Shown: positions 27,111 through 36,265, counted from the stretch's first letter. The stretch: DNA of 44,800 bases from Rhodothermales bacterium (GCA_022821385.1 JAJEDR010000060.1:1-44800), one strand, 5' to 3'. Program-made: numbers and translations. The notes: generated from the letters alone by a model not told the origin.

Positions 27111-29135
27111 TTAGAATTGAACGGAATCCGGTAATTGCGTGATTTGTGTTGAACTAACTGTATCCGTTGGGGAATAGCTCAGGCCGAATCCAAACGGAAA
27201 GAGAGGATCTTCGCTGTCATAGGGTACATCCTCTAACTGCGAACGGACAGCATCCATAGACGACGGCAATTCAAGCGGTAGGCGCCCCGAAGGATCAAAC
27301 CGCCCGAAAACTGCATCCAGAATCACTTCGTCCGATGCTCCAAAATTGCCCAAGACTGCCGCAGCACTTTCCGCTATCTCTGGAATAACGGCGGGACGGT
27401 CAAGGTAAATGTCAACGATCGTCGGGAGGGATCGGGTAGTCGACAATATCTCGTCCAGCTCCGTCCCCTTAAAATCCAGATCACCCTGATGAAATAACCC
27501 CTCCAGCATGCCTCTACCTCGCGGAGGTTCATAAGGCGCATGAACCCTGAGCAGGGCTACGGTGGCCTCAGCGGGATTACTGACGACCGTAGCATAACGA
27601 GATGCCACACTGCTATCCACATTCTGCACAAATATTCGCTCATCTGGTCCGAGAGGTAAAAAGGAACCACTGTCCATTGACATGTTCTTCAAAAGCACAA
27701 TAGACTTTTGTTGGGCAATTCTGCCCGCCTCCATGAAGGAGGCAGATCCTACTACGTTATTAGCAGCGTTTTCGTCAACGTACGGGTCATCAAACAGCCC
27801 AAGCAAGAATTTATCCCTGAGTAGCCGGCCCACGGAGCTGTCTAAGCGCGCTTCCTGAACCCTGCCTGAGTTTACCAACTCAACAATCCACTCTGGATTG
27901 GATTCTCCTCCGAATAAATCAACACCAGCTGCCAGCGCTATTTCTGCCCGATCAATAGGTGCCAAATCTTCAACACCCCATCCCGGAGATTCCAGCATGG
28001 TAAAGCCCAGCAAACGCTTACTGCTTAAAACTGCCCAATCCGTACTGATAACGCCTTCAAATCCAAGTTCGTTACGCAGCAGGCCAGTGACAATGGAGGG
28101 GCTGAAGGCGAAGCCAACACCATCTTCGGTGATGCCCACACCGACAGCATAGCTCACCATGATTTGCGCAGTATTCGCCGCCATAGCCCCTTCCACGAAC
28201 GGCGACACATGCAAATCAAACTTGTCGCCTGGATAGACCTGATCCTTACCATAGGAGAAATGTGCCTCCCATCCGTCGTCCTGCGGCCCGCCACCGGGAA
28301 AATGCTTAGACATCGTTGCGACACTCTCAGTGCCAACTGATTCGCCCTGCAACCCGCGAATGTATGCACGCCCCATGCTGGCTGACAGGTCCGCATCTTC
28401 ACCAAAAGTGCCATAAATACGTGACCAGCGTGGTTCAGTCGCCAAATCTAACATGGGATGAAGTGCAAGCCTGATCCCCACCGCCAGGTACTCCTGGCGT
28501 GCAATATTGCCAAACTCCTCGACCAGAAGTGTATCGCGCGTTGCGGCGAGGCCAAGGGGTTCTGGCCAAACGGAAAAATCACCGGCAAACATGGACGCTG
28601 CCTCGCTGCTAGGAAAGCTATGTCTCGGATCTGAAGCAATTGTGATTGGAATGCCCAGTCGCGTACGTTCCGCAAGATTTTGCACGCCGTTGTACCAAGC
28701 CGCCATAGCAGCTGGATCGTGACTCTGCATAATATTGAAGTGATTCATGTGGCGGCGCACAATCATCTCGGAATTGGTGGGAATCATGAACGTAAAAGGA
28801 TTGCTCGGCGTCGGCCGCTCCTGCAGGGATCCATCAGGTAACGTGCCAATCATATTGATGAACATCATCCCCGCTTTCTCCTCCAGATTCATTTGCGACA
28901 ACACATCCCGAACCCGCTCCGCCACGGGCGCATCGGGATTTTCGTACTGGTCCATCACGCCATTCTTGTTCAAATCACGATATTGAATGCCATTGGCCTC
29001 CAAAACGGGAGCTTCTGGCCCGAGGCTTGTCTTGGCGTTATTGGCCGCTATGCCGTAGTAAGCGTAGAAACCCAGTACCGCAACACCGGCCAGTATCAGT
29101 ATCCACAATACAATAATGGTGATAACACGCAGCAT
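27111..29135 (-). CDS. Glycoside hydrolase family 3 protein, membrane-anchored
   Basis: A 674-residue GH3 enzyme. The N-terminal membrane segment is VITIIVLWILILAGVAVLGF. A calcium-loop-like DLNKNGVMDQYENP follows (about 54-67). The TIM-barrel domain has EEKAGMMF, KHFPGGGPQDDGWEAHF and GFEGVISTDWAVL, in which the Asp (about 363) is the expected nucleophile. The C-terminal alpha/beta sandwich ends in FPFGFGLSYS, the usual GH3 tail pattern. It would remove glucose, xylose or N-acetylglucosamine from oligosaccharides in the periplasm or on the outside. The substrate is not readable. It is monocistronic. The 3' side faces the PH-like and glycosyltransferase genes. Confidence 0.9.
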   Translation of the reverse strand: MLRVITIIVLWILILAGVAVLGFYAYYGIAANNAKTSLGPEAPVLEANGIQYRDLNKNGVMDQYENPDAPVAERVRDVLSQMNLEEKAGMMFINMIGTLPDGSLQERPTPSNPFTFMIPTNSEMIVRRHMNHFNIMQSHDPAAMAAWYNGVQNLAERTRLGIPITIASDPRHSFPSSEAASMFAGDFSVWPEPLGLAATRDTLLVEEFGNIARQEYLAVGIRLALHPMLDLATEPRWSRIYGTFGEDADLSASMGRAYIRGLQGESVGTESVATMSKHFPGGGPQDDGWEAHFSYGKDQVYPGDKFDLHVSPFVEGAMAANTAQIMVSYAVGVGITEDGVGFAFSPSIVTGLLRNELGFEGVISTDWAVLSSKRLLGFTMLESPGWGVEDLAPIDRAEIALAAGVDLFGGESNPEWIVELVNSGRVQEARLDSSVGRLLRDKFLLGLFDDPYVDENAANNVVGSASFMEAGRIAQQKSIVLLKNMSMDSGSFLPLGPDERIFVQNVDSSVASRYATVVSNPAEATVALLRVHAPYEPPRGRGMLEGLFHQGDLDFKGTELDEILSTTRSLPTIVDIYLDRPAVIPEIAESAAAVLGNFGASDEVILDAVFGRFDPSGRLPLELPSSMDAVRSQLEDVPYDSEDPLFPFGFGLSYSPTDTVSSTQITQLPDSVQF

Positions 29136-29300
29136 GAGAATTCCTCCCCGTGACAGGTCTATGAATTACGTTCGCCATTGAAGATAAGCACGAGACATCA
29201 AAGCGTTCGCTGAGAGCCCCCGTTGAGTGAACCGCCTGCGCCAGGTTATCGTGCGTAAGTCCCCCGATTACGACGCGGACGCAGCGAACCCGGAAGCATG

Positions 29301-29664
29301 TCAATGATCTCTTTGGCTTTGGCACTGCAATTTTTCAGATGTCAACAAGTATCCTCTCCGTCGCCGCTTGCGGAATTGCAAACCTATCAAACGTAAAACC
29401 GTGCGGATGACATCCCCTGACTTGCCCGGTCGATTCAGGTGCTTAATGCCATCCTTCATGATTAGGTGTGGCACGAGTGCAGTGGAATGCGTCGTATTCG
29501 GAGATCCATCCATGTTCCGCACACGGCCGGCATTTCGATGATCCGCTCATGCTGTATCCTGCAGTATGAGCGGCGTCTGCCACAACAAGTACAGCTTCAA
29601 CAGCCGCCTCAATTGCCCTTGTATGCCCTGCCAAATCTGGATTGGCAAAGTTGAGGCATACAAA
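29301..29664 (-). pseudogene. gpmI: Remnant of 2,3-bisphosphoglycerate-independent phosphoglycerate mutase gene
   Basis: On the minus strand one frame reads FVCLNFANPDLAGHTRAIEA followed by AVEAV, equivalent to the GpmI motif 'D(F/I)I..N(Y/F)ANPDMVGHTG..EAA..AVE.VD'. A second frame, overlapping at about 29522, reads MDGSPNTTHSTALVPHLI and then KSGDVIRTVLRLIGLQ, equivalent to '(E)DGSPNTAHTTNPVPF...L.DIAPTIL.LMGI'. The HGN motif and much of the middle are missing, and the frames differ. A third piece, SRLDRTGAVEAAYRSA (29670-29740), may be the decayed 'MDRD.RW.R.EKAY' segment. About 120 of some 510 residues are recognisable. Confidence 0.75.
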
Positions 29665-29991
29665 CTATAGCTTCCCATTCCGCGATGCCTCAGCGGAGCG
29701 ATATGCAGCTTCGACTGCTCCGGTGCGGTCAAGCCTGGAAATATGTGTCCCAAACTGGCAATCTACAGAGCATTCAATCGCCCGTGTATTCGGTTGCTGT
29801 AACTACCCGTAGGACAACAACCATTTACAGATACCTGTCCTATCATCCTGATTTTGCAACGACGATAGAACCTCTGTTAGGCAGAATGTCGGGCGGAGTC
29901 TGAGGATCACCAATGCGGACGAGGAACTCTTTGTCCTGGCATCTTTTTTGATACACCTACGTTTCTCTATATTCTCTCCGCAGCTGGAGCA

Positions 29992-30009
29992 GGCCCTCCC
30001 CTGAGGGCC
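29992..30009. terminator. GC-rich hairpin past the cupredoxin gene
   Basis: GGCCCTC (29992-29998), a 4-base loop, and GAGGGCC (30003-30009) make a perfect stem. A second short stem, CCGGGTTTCCCGG, follows at 30009-30021. They begin 60-90 bp past the stop of the azurin-like gene on the minus strand. There is no T run, so the terminator reading is uncertain. The rest of 29665-30080 contains no clear gene besides possible gpmI debris. Confidence 0.35.
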
Positions 30010-30080
30010 CGGGTTTCCCGGACGCCCATTCCCAATGAGTCCTTACGAGGGTTCAGGAATAGAACTGACCTCCTCGCAAT

Positions 30081-30593
30081 TCACTCAACAATCAGGACGC
30101 CTTGCATCGTGCCAAAATGTCCTGGATAGGTGCAAATAAACCGGTAATTTCCAGGCTCCGAAGGAGCTGTGAAGGTCACCTCAACGGTCTCGCCCGGATT
30201 TGCCATTGGAGTATAGGCAAGTATGGCCTCGTCTTCCGGTATGTAATCCGTTTCCATGGCAGCGATCGCGGCCATACCAACCCGATTGGCATCTTCATCA
30301 GAATTCGTGGTGAGCACGACAATGTTATGAATCATTGCAGGAGCAGTGGCCGTGTTTTCCATAACCAGGGTAACCTCGGCTCCTGCCGCAACAGTGACAG
30401 ATTCTACGGCATATCTCATCTCGTCGCCTGCGGGTTGGATAGTTATGCTTACCGCAGCATCAGAAAGATCGGTCCCCTCTGCTTCCATTGCATCCATCTC
30501 CATTTCGGATTCGGGAGCTTGTTCACTTCCACCACACGCTGCAAATGCAAAGGCGAAGGCTAAAATCAGTGCTGAGTATGGAAAAAATTTCAT
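30081..30593 (-). CDS. Azurin/plastocyanin-like cupredoxin lipoprotein
   Basis: A 170-residue lipoprotein with signal and lipobox (LAFAFAFAAC, Cys20) and an acidic, Met-rich linker (ESEMEMDAMEAEG). The cupredoxin domain has the type 1 copper ligand set: H89 in MIHNIVV, C154 in ICTYPGHF, H159 and M163. That is the azurin/auracyanin order H...C-x4-H-x3-M. It would shuttle electrons in the periplasm, possibly to the oxidase at 33856. It is a single gene on the minus strand, a few kilobases from the cox cluster and divergent from it. Confidence 0.87.
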   Translation of the reverse strand: MKFFPYSALILAFAFAFAACGGSEQAPESEMEMDAMEAEGTDLSDAAVSITIQPAGDEMRYAVESVTVAAGAEVTLVMENTATAPAMIHNIVVLTTNSDEDANRVGMAAIAAMETDYIPEDEAILAYTPMANPGETVEVTFTAPSEPGNYRFICTYPGHFGTMQGVLIVE

Positions 30594-30901
30594 TACGTTA
30601 CGCTATGTGAGTTAACATGAATGGGATGTGTGACGTGCACGACGCACGACCGAAGGACGAACGCCCCTGCAATAATACAAAATCCAACTGATATAAGATA
30701 TCGTAGCCATCAGTGCTATTTAGAAATACCTTCAACGTTGGAGTCGTACCACAGTAGGAGTGCAATGGGCGGGTTTACGCATTACATGCAGATTAGTGCC
30801 CAGAAAACCACCAATCGCGTCGTAGGGGCGCCACGAGGAGTTCTCATCCCTAAGATCAGTGTCCCAAGTTTGATACATTGAATGCAGGCAGTACACTGTG
30901 A
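30594..30901. other. Region without a gene
   Basis: About 300 bases upstream of the cupredoxin gene and before the transposase remnant. No frame is convincing on either strand. The promoter of the cupredoxin gene must lie at its left part; no recognisable -10/-35 pair stands out. Confidence 0.2.
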
Positions 30902-31357
30902 ATAACCTTATTTGCGCCTACAAAAGAGGAGCAGGTAACGGTGCGCCGGCGACTGCAGGCGGCGTACCGTAAGGAGACGTACACGGAGGCCAAGGCGGCG
31001 CTGATGGCGCTGTACGAACACTTGCAGTCCCATGCGCCGGCGGCGGCCCACAGTCTGGCGGAGGGGCTGGAATAGACGTTGGCGCTGCACAGATTGGGAG
31101 TCGCGGGCGAATCGGGCTGCAGTTTACGGACCACCAATCTCATCGAGAACGCCAACAGCCGCCTGGGCGCCCGCACGCGCCGGGTCAAGCGTTGGGTGAA
31201 CTCGAATCAGCGTCAGCAGTGGGTTGCGATGGCGATCCGGGAGACGGAGCCGCGCTTGCGCAAGCTTCCCGGTGCCGAACCTCTGCCGAGGCTGCAGAAG
31301 GCCCTGGCGGAACGGGTGCCGAAGTCCTATGTTGAGTCCACCTCAAACCGCTTGTGA
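30902..31357 (+). pseudogene. Transposase remnant, IS256/mutator type
   Basis: A single frame reads TKEEQVTVRRRLQAAYRKET, ...EAKAALMALYEHLQS and AHSLAEGLE, then an in-frame TAG (about 31073), then TLALHRLGVAG, SLRTTNLIENANSRLGART and ETEPRLRKLPGAEPLPRL, ending at 31355. This is the C-terminal third of a mutator-type transposase ('EGLEETLTLHRLG', 'TTNLIESVNA', 'DIEPRLRKL'). The 5' part, with the catalytic residues, is gone, and GC content is higher than in the surroundings. A dead copy, not mobile by itself. Confidence 0.85.
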
Positions 31358-31517
31358 CCACCCAAAGTCAACTGATTCTGGCACCTTACCAGAAACAACT
31401 ACATCTATTGGGATTATATTTCGTATCAAGCAATTTTCCTCGGGATTCCCTAGTCAATTGCAAGTGTGGCATTCACCACGTTTGTCCCGTGAATCGTTAA
31501 CCAGACAGCTAGGCATA

Positions 31518-31634
31518 ATGACAGAACGCAACGAGAGAAAAATTGTGTGGCTGCTTGCAGGCGTGAATGTATGGCTTATTGCACTTGTAATATTGACGTG
31601 CCTCCTTATGTGGAGTTGTGGAATCTTTGCTTGA
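31518..31634 (+). CDS. Small predicted membrane protein
   Basis: A 38-residue ORF, MTERNERKIVWLLAGVNVW and then LIALVILTCLLMW, with one clear transmembrane stretch and charged N-terminus. A perfect 7-bp hairpin (31649-31665) begins 15 bp past the stop. It is not recognised. Its small size makes a chance ORF possible. Confidence 0.3.
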   Translation: MTERNERKIVWLLAGVNVWLIALVILTCLLMWSCGIFA

Positions 31635-31648
31635 CCTAAATTCGTCAT

Positions 31649-31665
31649 GCGCCGTGGAACGGCGC
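31649..31665. terminator. Perfect hairpin after a small ORF
   Basis: GCGCCGT-GGA-ACGGCGC, 7-bp stem with a 3-base loop, 15 bp after the small membrane ORF. No T run follows, so termination is uncertain. From here to 32041 (about 376 bases) no gene is seen. Confidence 0.35.
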
Positions 31666-32041
31666 CAATATTCAGCAGGTGCGAATTCCGCGCAACAACT
31701 CGTGTGGCAAAAGGAAGTCAAGTCGCACATCCTCTGTATGTTGTAAGTAATACTAAATGGAGCAGGACATCAGTCTACTTGTTTGCCGTGAAGACTGTAG
31801 ACGTCACGGCTGTGAATCACTGATTCTTGGCTTGGCCAGTTGAGGCTTGTGCGAATGCGTCTCAAGGCATAGTGCCAATCTTTATGTGACCTGCGAAATC
31901 CTAATATCAACCGCGATGGGTTTTATTGAGCTGCATGTACTTGGTACAGCCTCGCTTCTCACTAGAGTACAACGGGCAAATTCCTACCGGTCTTACAATC
32001 GTGTAACCTTGTTCATTCCGAACCCTGTTGCGGGATGGGTT

Positions 32042-32554
32042 TCATTTTTCACGGGGTGACGAGAGCTGGCGGGGGGTTCGCAGTCCTTCCATCAATTGCC
32101 CTTCCTGAAGTTTTTGGATCATTGCTTCTAGCATCGTGCGCAACCATTCGGGGTCCGGGTTAAGCTCCGCGAGGAGGTAGCGTGCGTGCTGAAGGACTCC
32201 TCGCCAGCTGTCATTGTCTGGAAAAAATGCTCGCCCGTGAACCTGATTGATCAGAAAGTTCAACCGAAGTTCAAAGAAACCATGGAACCGTTCCAGCATG
32301 GTAAGCTCTTCGGCGCTGAAGCAGGCATTAAAGCGGGTGCAGTCCTCACGGGTCGGCGCGGGCTTGATGCCTTCAACAGCGGTTTCGCCGGGGATGTAAA
32401 TCTCTTCAAACCAGAGCTTTGTTAGCGCTGCGGCCAGCAATTCCGGTTGCGCGTGCTCACAACAGGCCTTGCGGCATTCCTCGCTAGTAAGAAAACCCAG
32501 AAATACTACCACGCGTTCGCGGTCACTGGGGTGCAGGGGGCTGATAGCTTCCAC
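32042..32554 (-). CDS. Hypothetical protein, second of a tandem pair
   Basis: A 170-residue, largely helical protein (LLAAALTKLWFEEIYIPGET, MLERFHGFFELRLNFLINQ, QHARYLLAELNPDPEWLRTM). No known family is recognised and there is no signal peptide or membrane segment. It starts with GTG directly at the base after the stop of the upstream gene, so the two are surely co-transcribed and perhaps translationally coupled. The pair lies divergent from the cytochrome oxidase operon but shows no motif tying it to that. Confidence 0.6.
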   Translation of the reverse strand: MEAISPLHPSDRERVVVFLGFLTSEECRKACCEHAQPELLAAALTKLWFEEIYIPGETAVEGIKPAPTREDCTRFNACFSAEELTMLERFHGFFELRLNFLINQVHGRAFFPDNDSWRGVLQHARYLLAELNPDPEWLRTMLEAMIQKLQEGQLMEGLRTPRQLSSPREK

Positions 32555-32914
32555 TTAGAAAGAGATTTCTGGGGCGTCTTTCCACAGGGGTGGTCCCTCC
32601 GGTTTGAAGTTTTTCGTAGCAACAAAATTCCACCCCTCATGAAAATTAAGCTTAAATTTACCACCACCGTAACGTTCTTGAAGCCAAGTCATGGGATCCC
32701 TTATGAGGTCGGTCATTTCAGAAAGACTTCCTCTGGCTAGACCCTTGAAGCGTACGGAGTTCATCCATGGTTCCTGGACAAGAACCGTAACAGAGGAGCC
32801 AGCGAGTGCTTTCATAAAGGCAGCTTCAAGTTCGGCTTCAGTGGGATCAGAAATTCCCTTGGCTACAAGCCCCTTTGTGATGTATTTTTTATAAAGTGTC
32901 CAGACCCAATCCAT
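32555..32914 (-). CDS. Hypothetical protein, first of a tandem pair
   Basis: A 119-residue protein beginning MDWVWTLYKKYITKGLVAKG. It has an N-terminal helix, a middle strand-rich part (SSVTVLVQEPWMNSVRF) and a C-terminal FATKNFKPEGPPLW-like tail with RYGGGKFKLNFHEG. No family is recognised. ATG 32914 is preferred, as the earlier part of the open frame is basic and unstructured. Its stop is followed immediately by the GTG of the next gene. It is 136 bp from the divergent cupredoxin lipoprotein gene. Confidence 0.6.
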   Translation of the reverse strand: MDWVWTLYKKYITKGLVAKGISDPTEAELEAAFMKALAGSSVTVLVQEPWMNSVRFKGLARGSLSEMTDLIRDPMTWLQERYGGGKFKLNFHEGWNFVATKNFKPEGPPLWKDAPEISF

Positions 32915-33050
32915 AACTTGAAAGGTACAGATTTTCGCGTGAATGAAGCAGTACGCAATAGATTGCCGAAGAAAGCGTATATTCGCGCGTCGGCTTATGC
33001 AAATGAGCCGTCTCAACCAAGAAGGAAACTCTAATCAGACCAAGAATTTG

Positions 33051-33812
33051 ATGCGACTCACAGCAATTTCCATGCTATTGGTTCTCTTGCTTGCTGCCTG
33101 CGGTGGTGGCGGAGGCGATGCTGCAATGGACAGCGAATCGGACAGCGGGGACTCCATGCCAGCCGAGGAAATGACCGCGATGGGGGCAGGTAGTGTCTCC
33201 GGGATGGTAATGTTCACGGGTGAACCCTCCGAACGCACGCCCGTGCGAATGAATGATGACTGTACGGATGAGCGTGCTGAGGCGGCGCTCAGCGAAGACA
33301 TGATCGTCAACGAAGGTGCGCTTCAGAACGTATTTGTGTACGTAAGTGCAGGATTGCCCGAGGGCTATTCATATGCAACTCCGGCGGATCCGGTGGTCAT
33401 GGATCAGGAAGGATGCATGTATACTCCCCGTGTGATGGGGATGCAGACAGGGCAAACTATTCGTATTGAGAACAGTGACCCTTTCCAGCATAATGTTCAC
33501 CCGGTTCCCGAAGATAACCGGGGATTCAACGAGTCCACCCCTGGAATCGGAGACTATCTGGAGAAGAGCTTTTTAGTGCCTGAGGTTATGATTTCAGTCA
33601 AGTGTGATGTGCACAGTTGGATGCAGGCTTACATTGGGGTGCTGGATCATCCCTATTTTGCGACTACAGACGCAAGCGGTGCGTTCAGCATCTCGGGTCT
33701 GCCAGATGGCAATTACACGGTCACGGCATGGCACGAGCAACTCGGAGAGCAGACGATGGATGTGATGGTTGTTGATGGCGGTATGGCAGAAGCCAACGTT
33801 ACCTATCAATAG
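33051..33812 (+). CDS. Cupredoxin and Ig-like carboxypeptidase-regulatory lipoprotein
   Basis: A 253-residue lipoprotein (signal MRLTAISMLLVLLLAAC, Cys17), then an acidic linker. Residues about 48-200 form a plastocyanin-like domain with H147/H150 in FQHNVHP and C185, H188, M191 in VKCDVHSWM, a C-x2-H-x2-M ligand loop. Residues 205-253 form a carboxypeptidase-regulatory-like beta domain (ASGAFSISGLPDGNYTVTAW). It is the first gene of the oxidase cluster; its stop is 44 bp before the subunit I start. It probably donates electrons to or helps assemble the oxidase. ATG at 33003 is an alternative start; 33051 gives a normal lipoprotein signal. Confidence 0.85.
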   Translation: MRLTAISMLLVLLLAACGGGGGDAAMDSESDSGDSMPAEEMTAMGAGSVSGMVMFTGEPSERTPVRMNDDCTDERAEAALSEDMIVNEGALQNVFVYVSAGLPEGYSYATPADPVVMDQEGCMYTPRVMGMQTGQTIRIENSDPFQHNVHPVPEDNRGFNESTPGIGDYLEKSFLVPEVMISVKCDVHSWMQAYIGVLDHPYFATTDASGAFSISGLPDGNYTVTAWHEQLGEQTMDVMVVDGGMAEANVTYQ

Positions 33813-33855
33813 CCGCACCTGTCCCTTACAGTCCTACAATCAAGGTATTCGCGTG

Positions 33856-35616
33856 ATGGAAGAAGGTCACTCCCATTCGGACGCGCATTCGGCCCATAAA
33901 GAGGGTTTTTGGCGCAGATATTGGTTTTCGACCGATCACAAGGTGATCGGTCTCCAGTACGGGTTCACTGCTTTACTGTTCTTGCTGTTCGGGTTCGGGC
34001 TGATGTTGCTCATGCGGTGGCAATTGGCTTCGCCTGGAGTGGAAATCCCGCTTCTGGGAGCGTTGACGCCAGAGATGTACAACCAGTTCGGTGCTATGCA
34101 TGGCACGATCATGGTTTTCTTGGGGATCGTTCCCCTGGCGGTCGGAGCGTTTGGTAATTATGTGGTTCCACTGCAGATCGGCGCGCCCGACATGGCGTTC
34201 CCGAGGCTGAACATGGCTAGCTACCACTTCTACTTCTGGGGTGGAGTAGTTATGCTGTCGAGCTTTTTTGTGCCTGAAGGAGCAGCCAAAGCTGGCTGGA
34301 CCTCATATCCACCGCTGGCTGACATTGAGACCATGGGGCAAACCATGTGGCTCTGGGGGATGGTCTTACTGATAACATCTTCATTGTTGGGGGCGGTTAA
34401 CTTCATCGTAACGATCATCCAGCTGCGTGCGGAAGGCATGACTTTTTTCAGATTGCCTTTCTTTGTCTGGGCACAGTTTATTACTGCTTTCCTGCTGTTG
34501 TTGGCTTTTCCTCCCCTGGAGGCAGCGGGTTTTCTTCAATTAGCAGACAGACTCCTGGATACCAGCTTCTTTTTGCCAAGTGGGCTGGTAACGGCCGATG
34601 GACCGCTGGAAGTTGCGGGTGGCGGGAGCCCATTGCTTTGGCAGCACTTGTTCTGGTTTCTGGCACATCCAGAGGTTTATGTTCTGATTCTCCCAGCAAT
34701 GGGGATTGTATCCGAGATCCTGGCGAACAATACCCGTAAGCCGCTGTGGGGCTACCGGCTCATGGTATGGTCAGTAATATTCCTAGGCTTCTTTTCTTTT
34801 ATTGTTTGGGCGCACCACATGTTTATTACGGGCATGGGGACCACGATCAGTGCATTCTTCCAGATCACGACGATGATCATTTCGATACCGTCGGTCGTCA
34901 TCCTGTCAGCACTCATGATAACGCTCTTCGGAGGATCAATCCGATTCAATACCGCCATGTGGTTTGCTCTGGGGTTCCTCCCTATGTTCGGTATTGGTGG
35001 TCTCACAGGACTTCCGCTTGGTTTGGCCCCGACCGATATCCCGCTGCACGATACCTATTATGTGATTGGGCATTTTCACTACGTGGTGGCGCCGGGGACG
35101 ATCTTTGCACTCTTCGCCGGTATATATTACTGGTTCCCAAAGGTTACCGGGCGTACCATGAACGAGACGCTGGGCCGGATTCACTTCTGGGGTTCTCTGG
35201 TTGCGATGAATGGTATCTTTTTTCCGATGCTCATTCAAGGGATGCCCGGTGTATCACGTCGTTTGTTTGATGGTGGGCTTACCTATAGCTTTGCTGAGGG
35301 AGTGATGCACTACAACGTTGTCATGTCCGTATCAGCCTTCATTCTGTTACTTTTCCAGTTGCCCTTCATCATTAATTTCTTTATGAGCATCAAGCGTGGC
35401 AAGAAGGTGGAGAAGAGTAATCATTGGGAGTCTACGACGCTTGAATGGTCTGCTGCTCCGACACCTCCAATTGGGCATGGCAACTTTGCTACCATTCCTA
35501 CGGTGTATCATGGCCCGTACGAGTACAGCGTACCCGGTTATGAGTCGGATTATTGTCCACAAGAGGTGCCTATTGATCTATCCACGTCCGATACTGCCAA
35601 ATCTGTTGAATCCTAA
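33856..35616 (+). CDS. ctaD: Cytochrome c oxidase subunit I
   Basis: A 586-residue heme-copper oxidase subunit I with about twelve membrane helices. The heme ligand His82 is in GAMHGTIMVF. The Cu-B Tyr-His pair is in HPEVYVLILP (about 272-276), the two histidines in WAHHMFITGM lie at about 320-321, and the second heme histidines are in GHFHYVVAPG (about 405-407). This is an A-type oxidase (HPEVY). It reduces oxygen to water and pumps protons in the inner membrane. An upstream extension to 33769 is open, but ATG 33856 starts MEEGHSHSDAHSAHKEG, the usual His-rich lead before the first helix. It is the second gene in the operon. Confidence 0.97.
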   Translation: MEEGHSHSDAHSAHKEGFWRRYWFSTDHKVIGLQYGFTALLFLLFGFGLMLLMRWQLASPGVEIPLLGALTPEMYNQFGAMHGTIMVFLGIVPLAVGAFGNYVVPLQIGAPDMAFPRLNMASYHFYFWGGVVMLSSFFVPEGAAKAGWTSYPPLADIETMGQTMWLWGMVLLITSSLLGAVNFIVTIIQLRAEGMTFFRLPFFVWAQFITAFLLLLAFPPLEAAGFLQLADRLLDTSFFLPSGLVTADGPLEVAGGGSPLLWQHLFWFLAHPEVYVLILPAMGIVSEILANNTRKPLWGYRLMVWSVIFLGFFSFIVWAHHMFITGMGTTISAFFQITTMIISIPSVVILSALMITLFGGSIRFNTAMWFALGFLPMFGIGGLTGLPLGLAPTDIPLHDTYYVIGHFHYVVAPGTIFALFAGIYYWFPKVTGRTMNETLGRIHFWGSLVAMNGIFFPMLIQGMPGVSRRLFDGGLTYSFAEGVMHYNVVMSVSAFILLLFQLPFIINFFMSIKRGKKVEKSNHWESTTLEWSAAPTPPIGHGNFATIPTVYHGPYEYSVPGYESDYCPQEVPIDLSTSDTAKSVES

Positions 35617-35626
35617 GTAAACCAAA

Positions 35627-36265
35627 ATGCAGATACCCTACGAGGTAAAGGCACGCCCAGATACTGGCGTAAACAATGCGAAGCTGGGCATTTGGCTCTT
35701 TCTGGCTTCGGAGGTCATGCTTTTTGGCGGCCTGTTCGCCGCTTACGTTTTCCTGCGCATAGGTGCGGATGCATGGCCGGGCATGATGATGTATGGTGAG
35801 GAGACCATGGCTGAGCGTGCAGACCAGATTCTGAACGTTCCGCTTGCATTCGTGAACACAATGATTCTTATTGCGTCCAGTGTTACGATGGTCATGGCCT
35901 GGGCTTCGCTTAAAATGGATCGTTTCGATCGCTACAAGCTCTATATGGGACTTACCATCCTGCTTGCCTTGGGCTTTCTTGTCGTAAAAGGTTTTGAGTA
36001 TGGTGATAAATTCGATCATCACTGGTATGCGTCGACAAATAATTTTCTAGGCGTCTACTTCGTACTTACCGGACTACATGCGATTCACGTCACGGGCGGG
36101 ATACTGGTGAATGCCTATTTCTGGGGGCCAGGAACAAAGATGTGGAAACGAGGAACAGCACGTGACAAAGCGCACTTCACCAATCGTATCGAGGTTGCCG
36201 GTTTATATTGGCATTTCGTGGACTTAGTATGGATATTTCTATTCCCGACAATCTATTTGATTTGA
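35627..36265 (+). CDS. ctaE: Cytochrome c oxidase subunit III
   Basis: A 212-residue subunit III with the family's pattern: [20 protein letters not shown] near the start, [17 protein letters not shown], the EFEYGDK-like [29 protein letters not shown], and [17 protein letters not shown] at the end. Five helices, which is the short form lacking the first two of the mitochondrial subunit. It stabilises subunit I and its proton input. It begins 10 bp after ctaD. Confidence 0.95.
   Translation: MQIPYEVKARPDTGVNNAKLGIWLFLASEVMLFGGLFAAYVFLRIGADAWPGMMMYGEETMAERADQILNVPLAFVNTMILIASSVTMVMAWASLKMDRFDRYKLYMGLTILLALGFLVVKGFEYGDKFDHHWYASTNNFLGVYFVLTGLHAIHVTGGILVNAYFWGPGTKMWKRGTARDKAHFTNRIEVAGLYWHFVDLVWIFLFPTIYLI

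Noticed and set aside
34746..35270. 174-codon frame in the subunit I gene
   Set aside because: It is a shifted reading of ctaD and has no known pattern.
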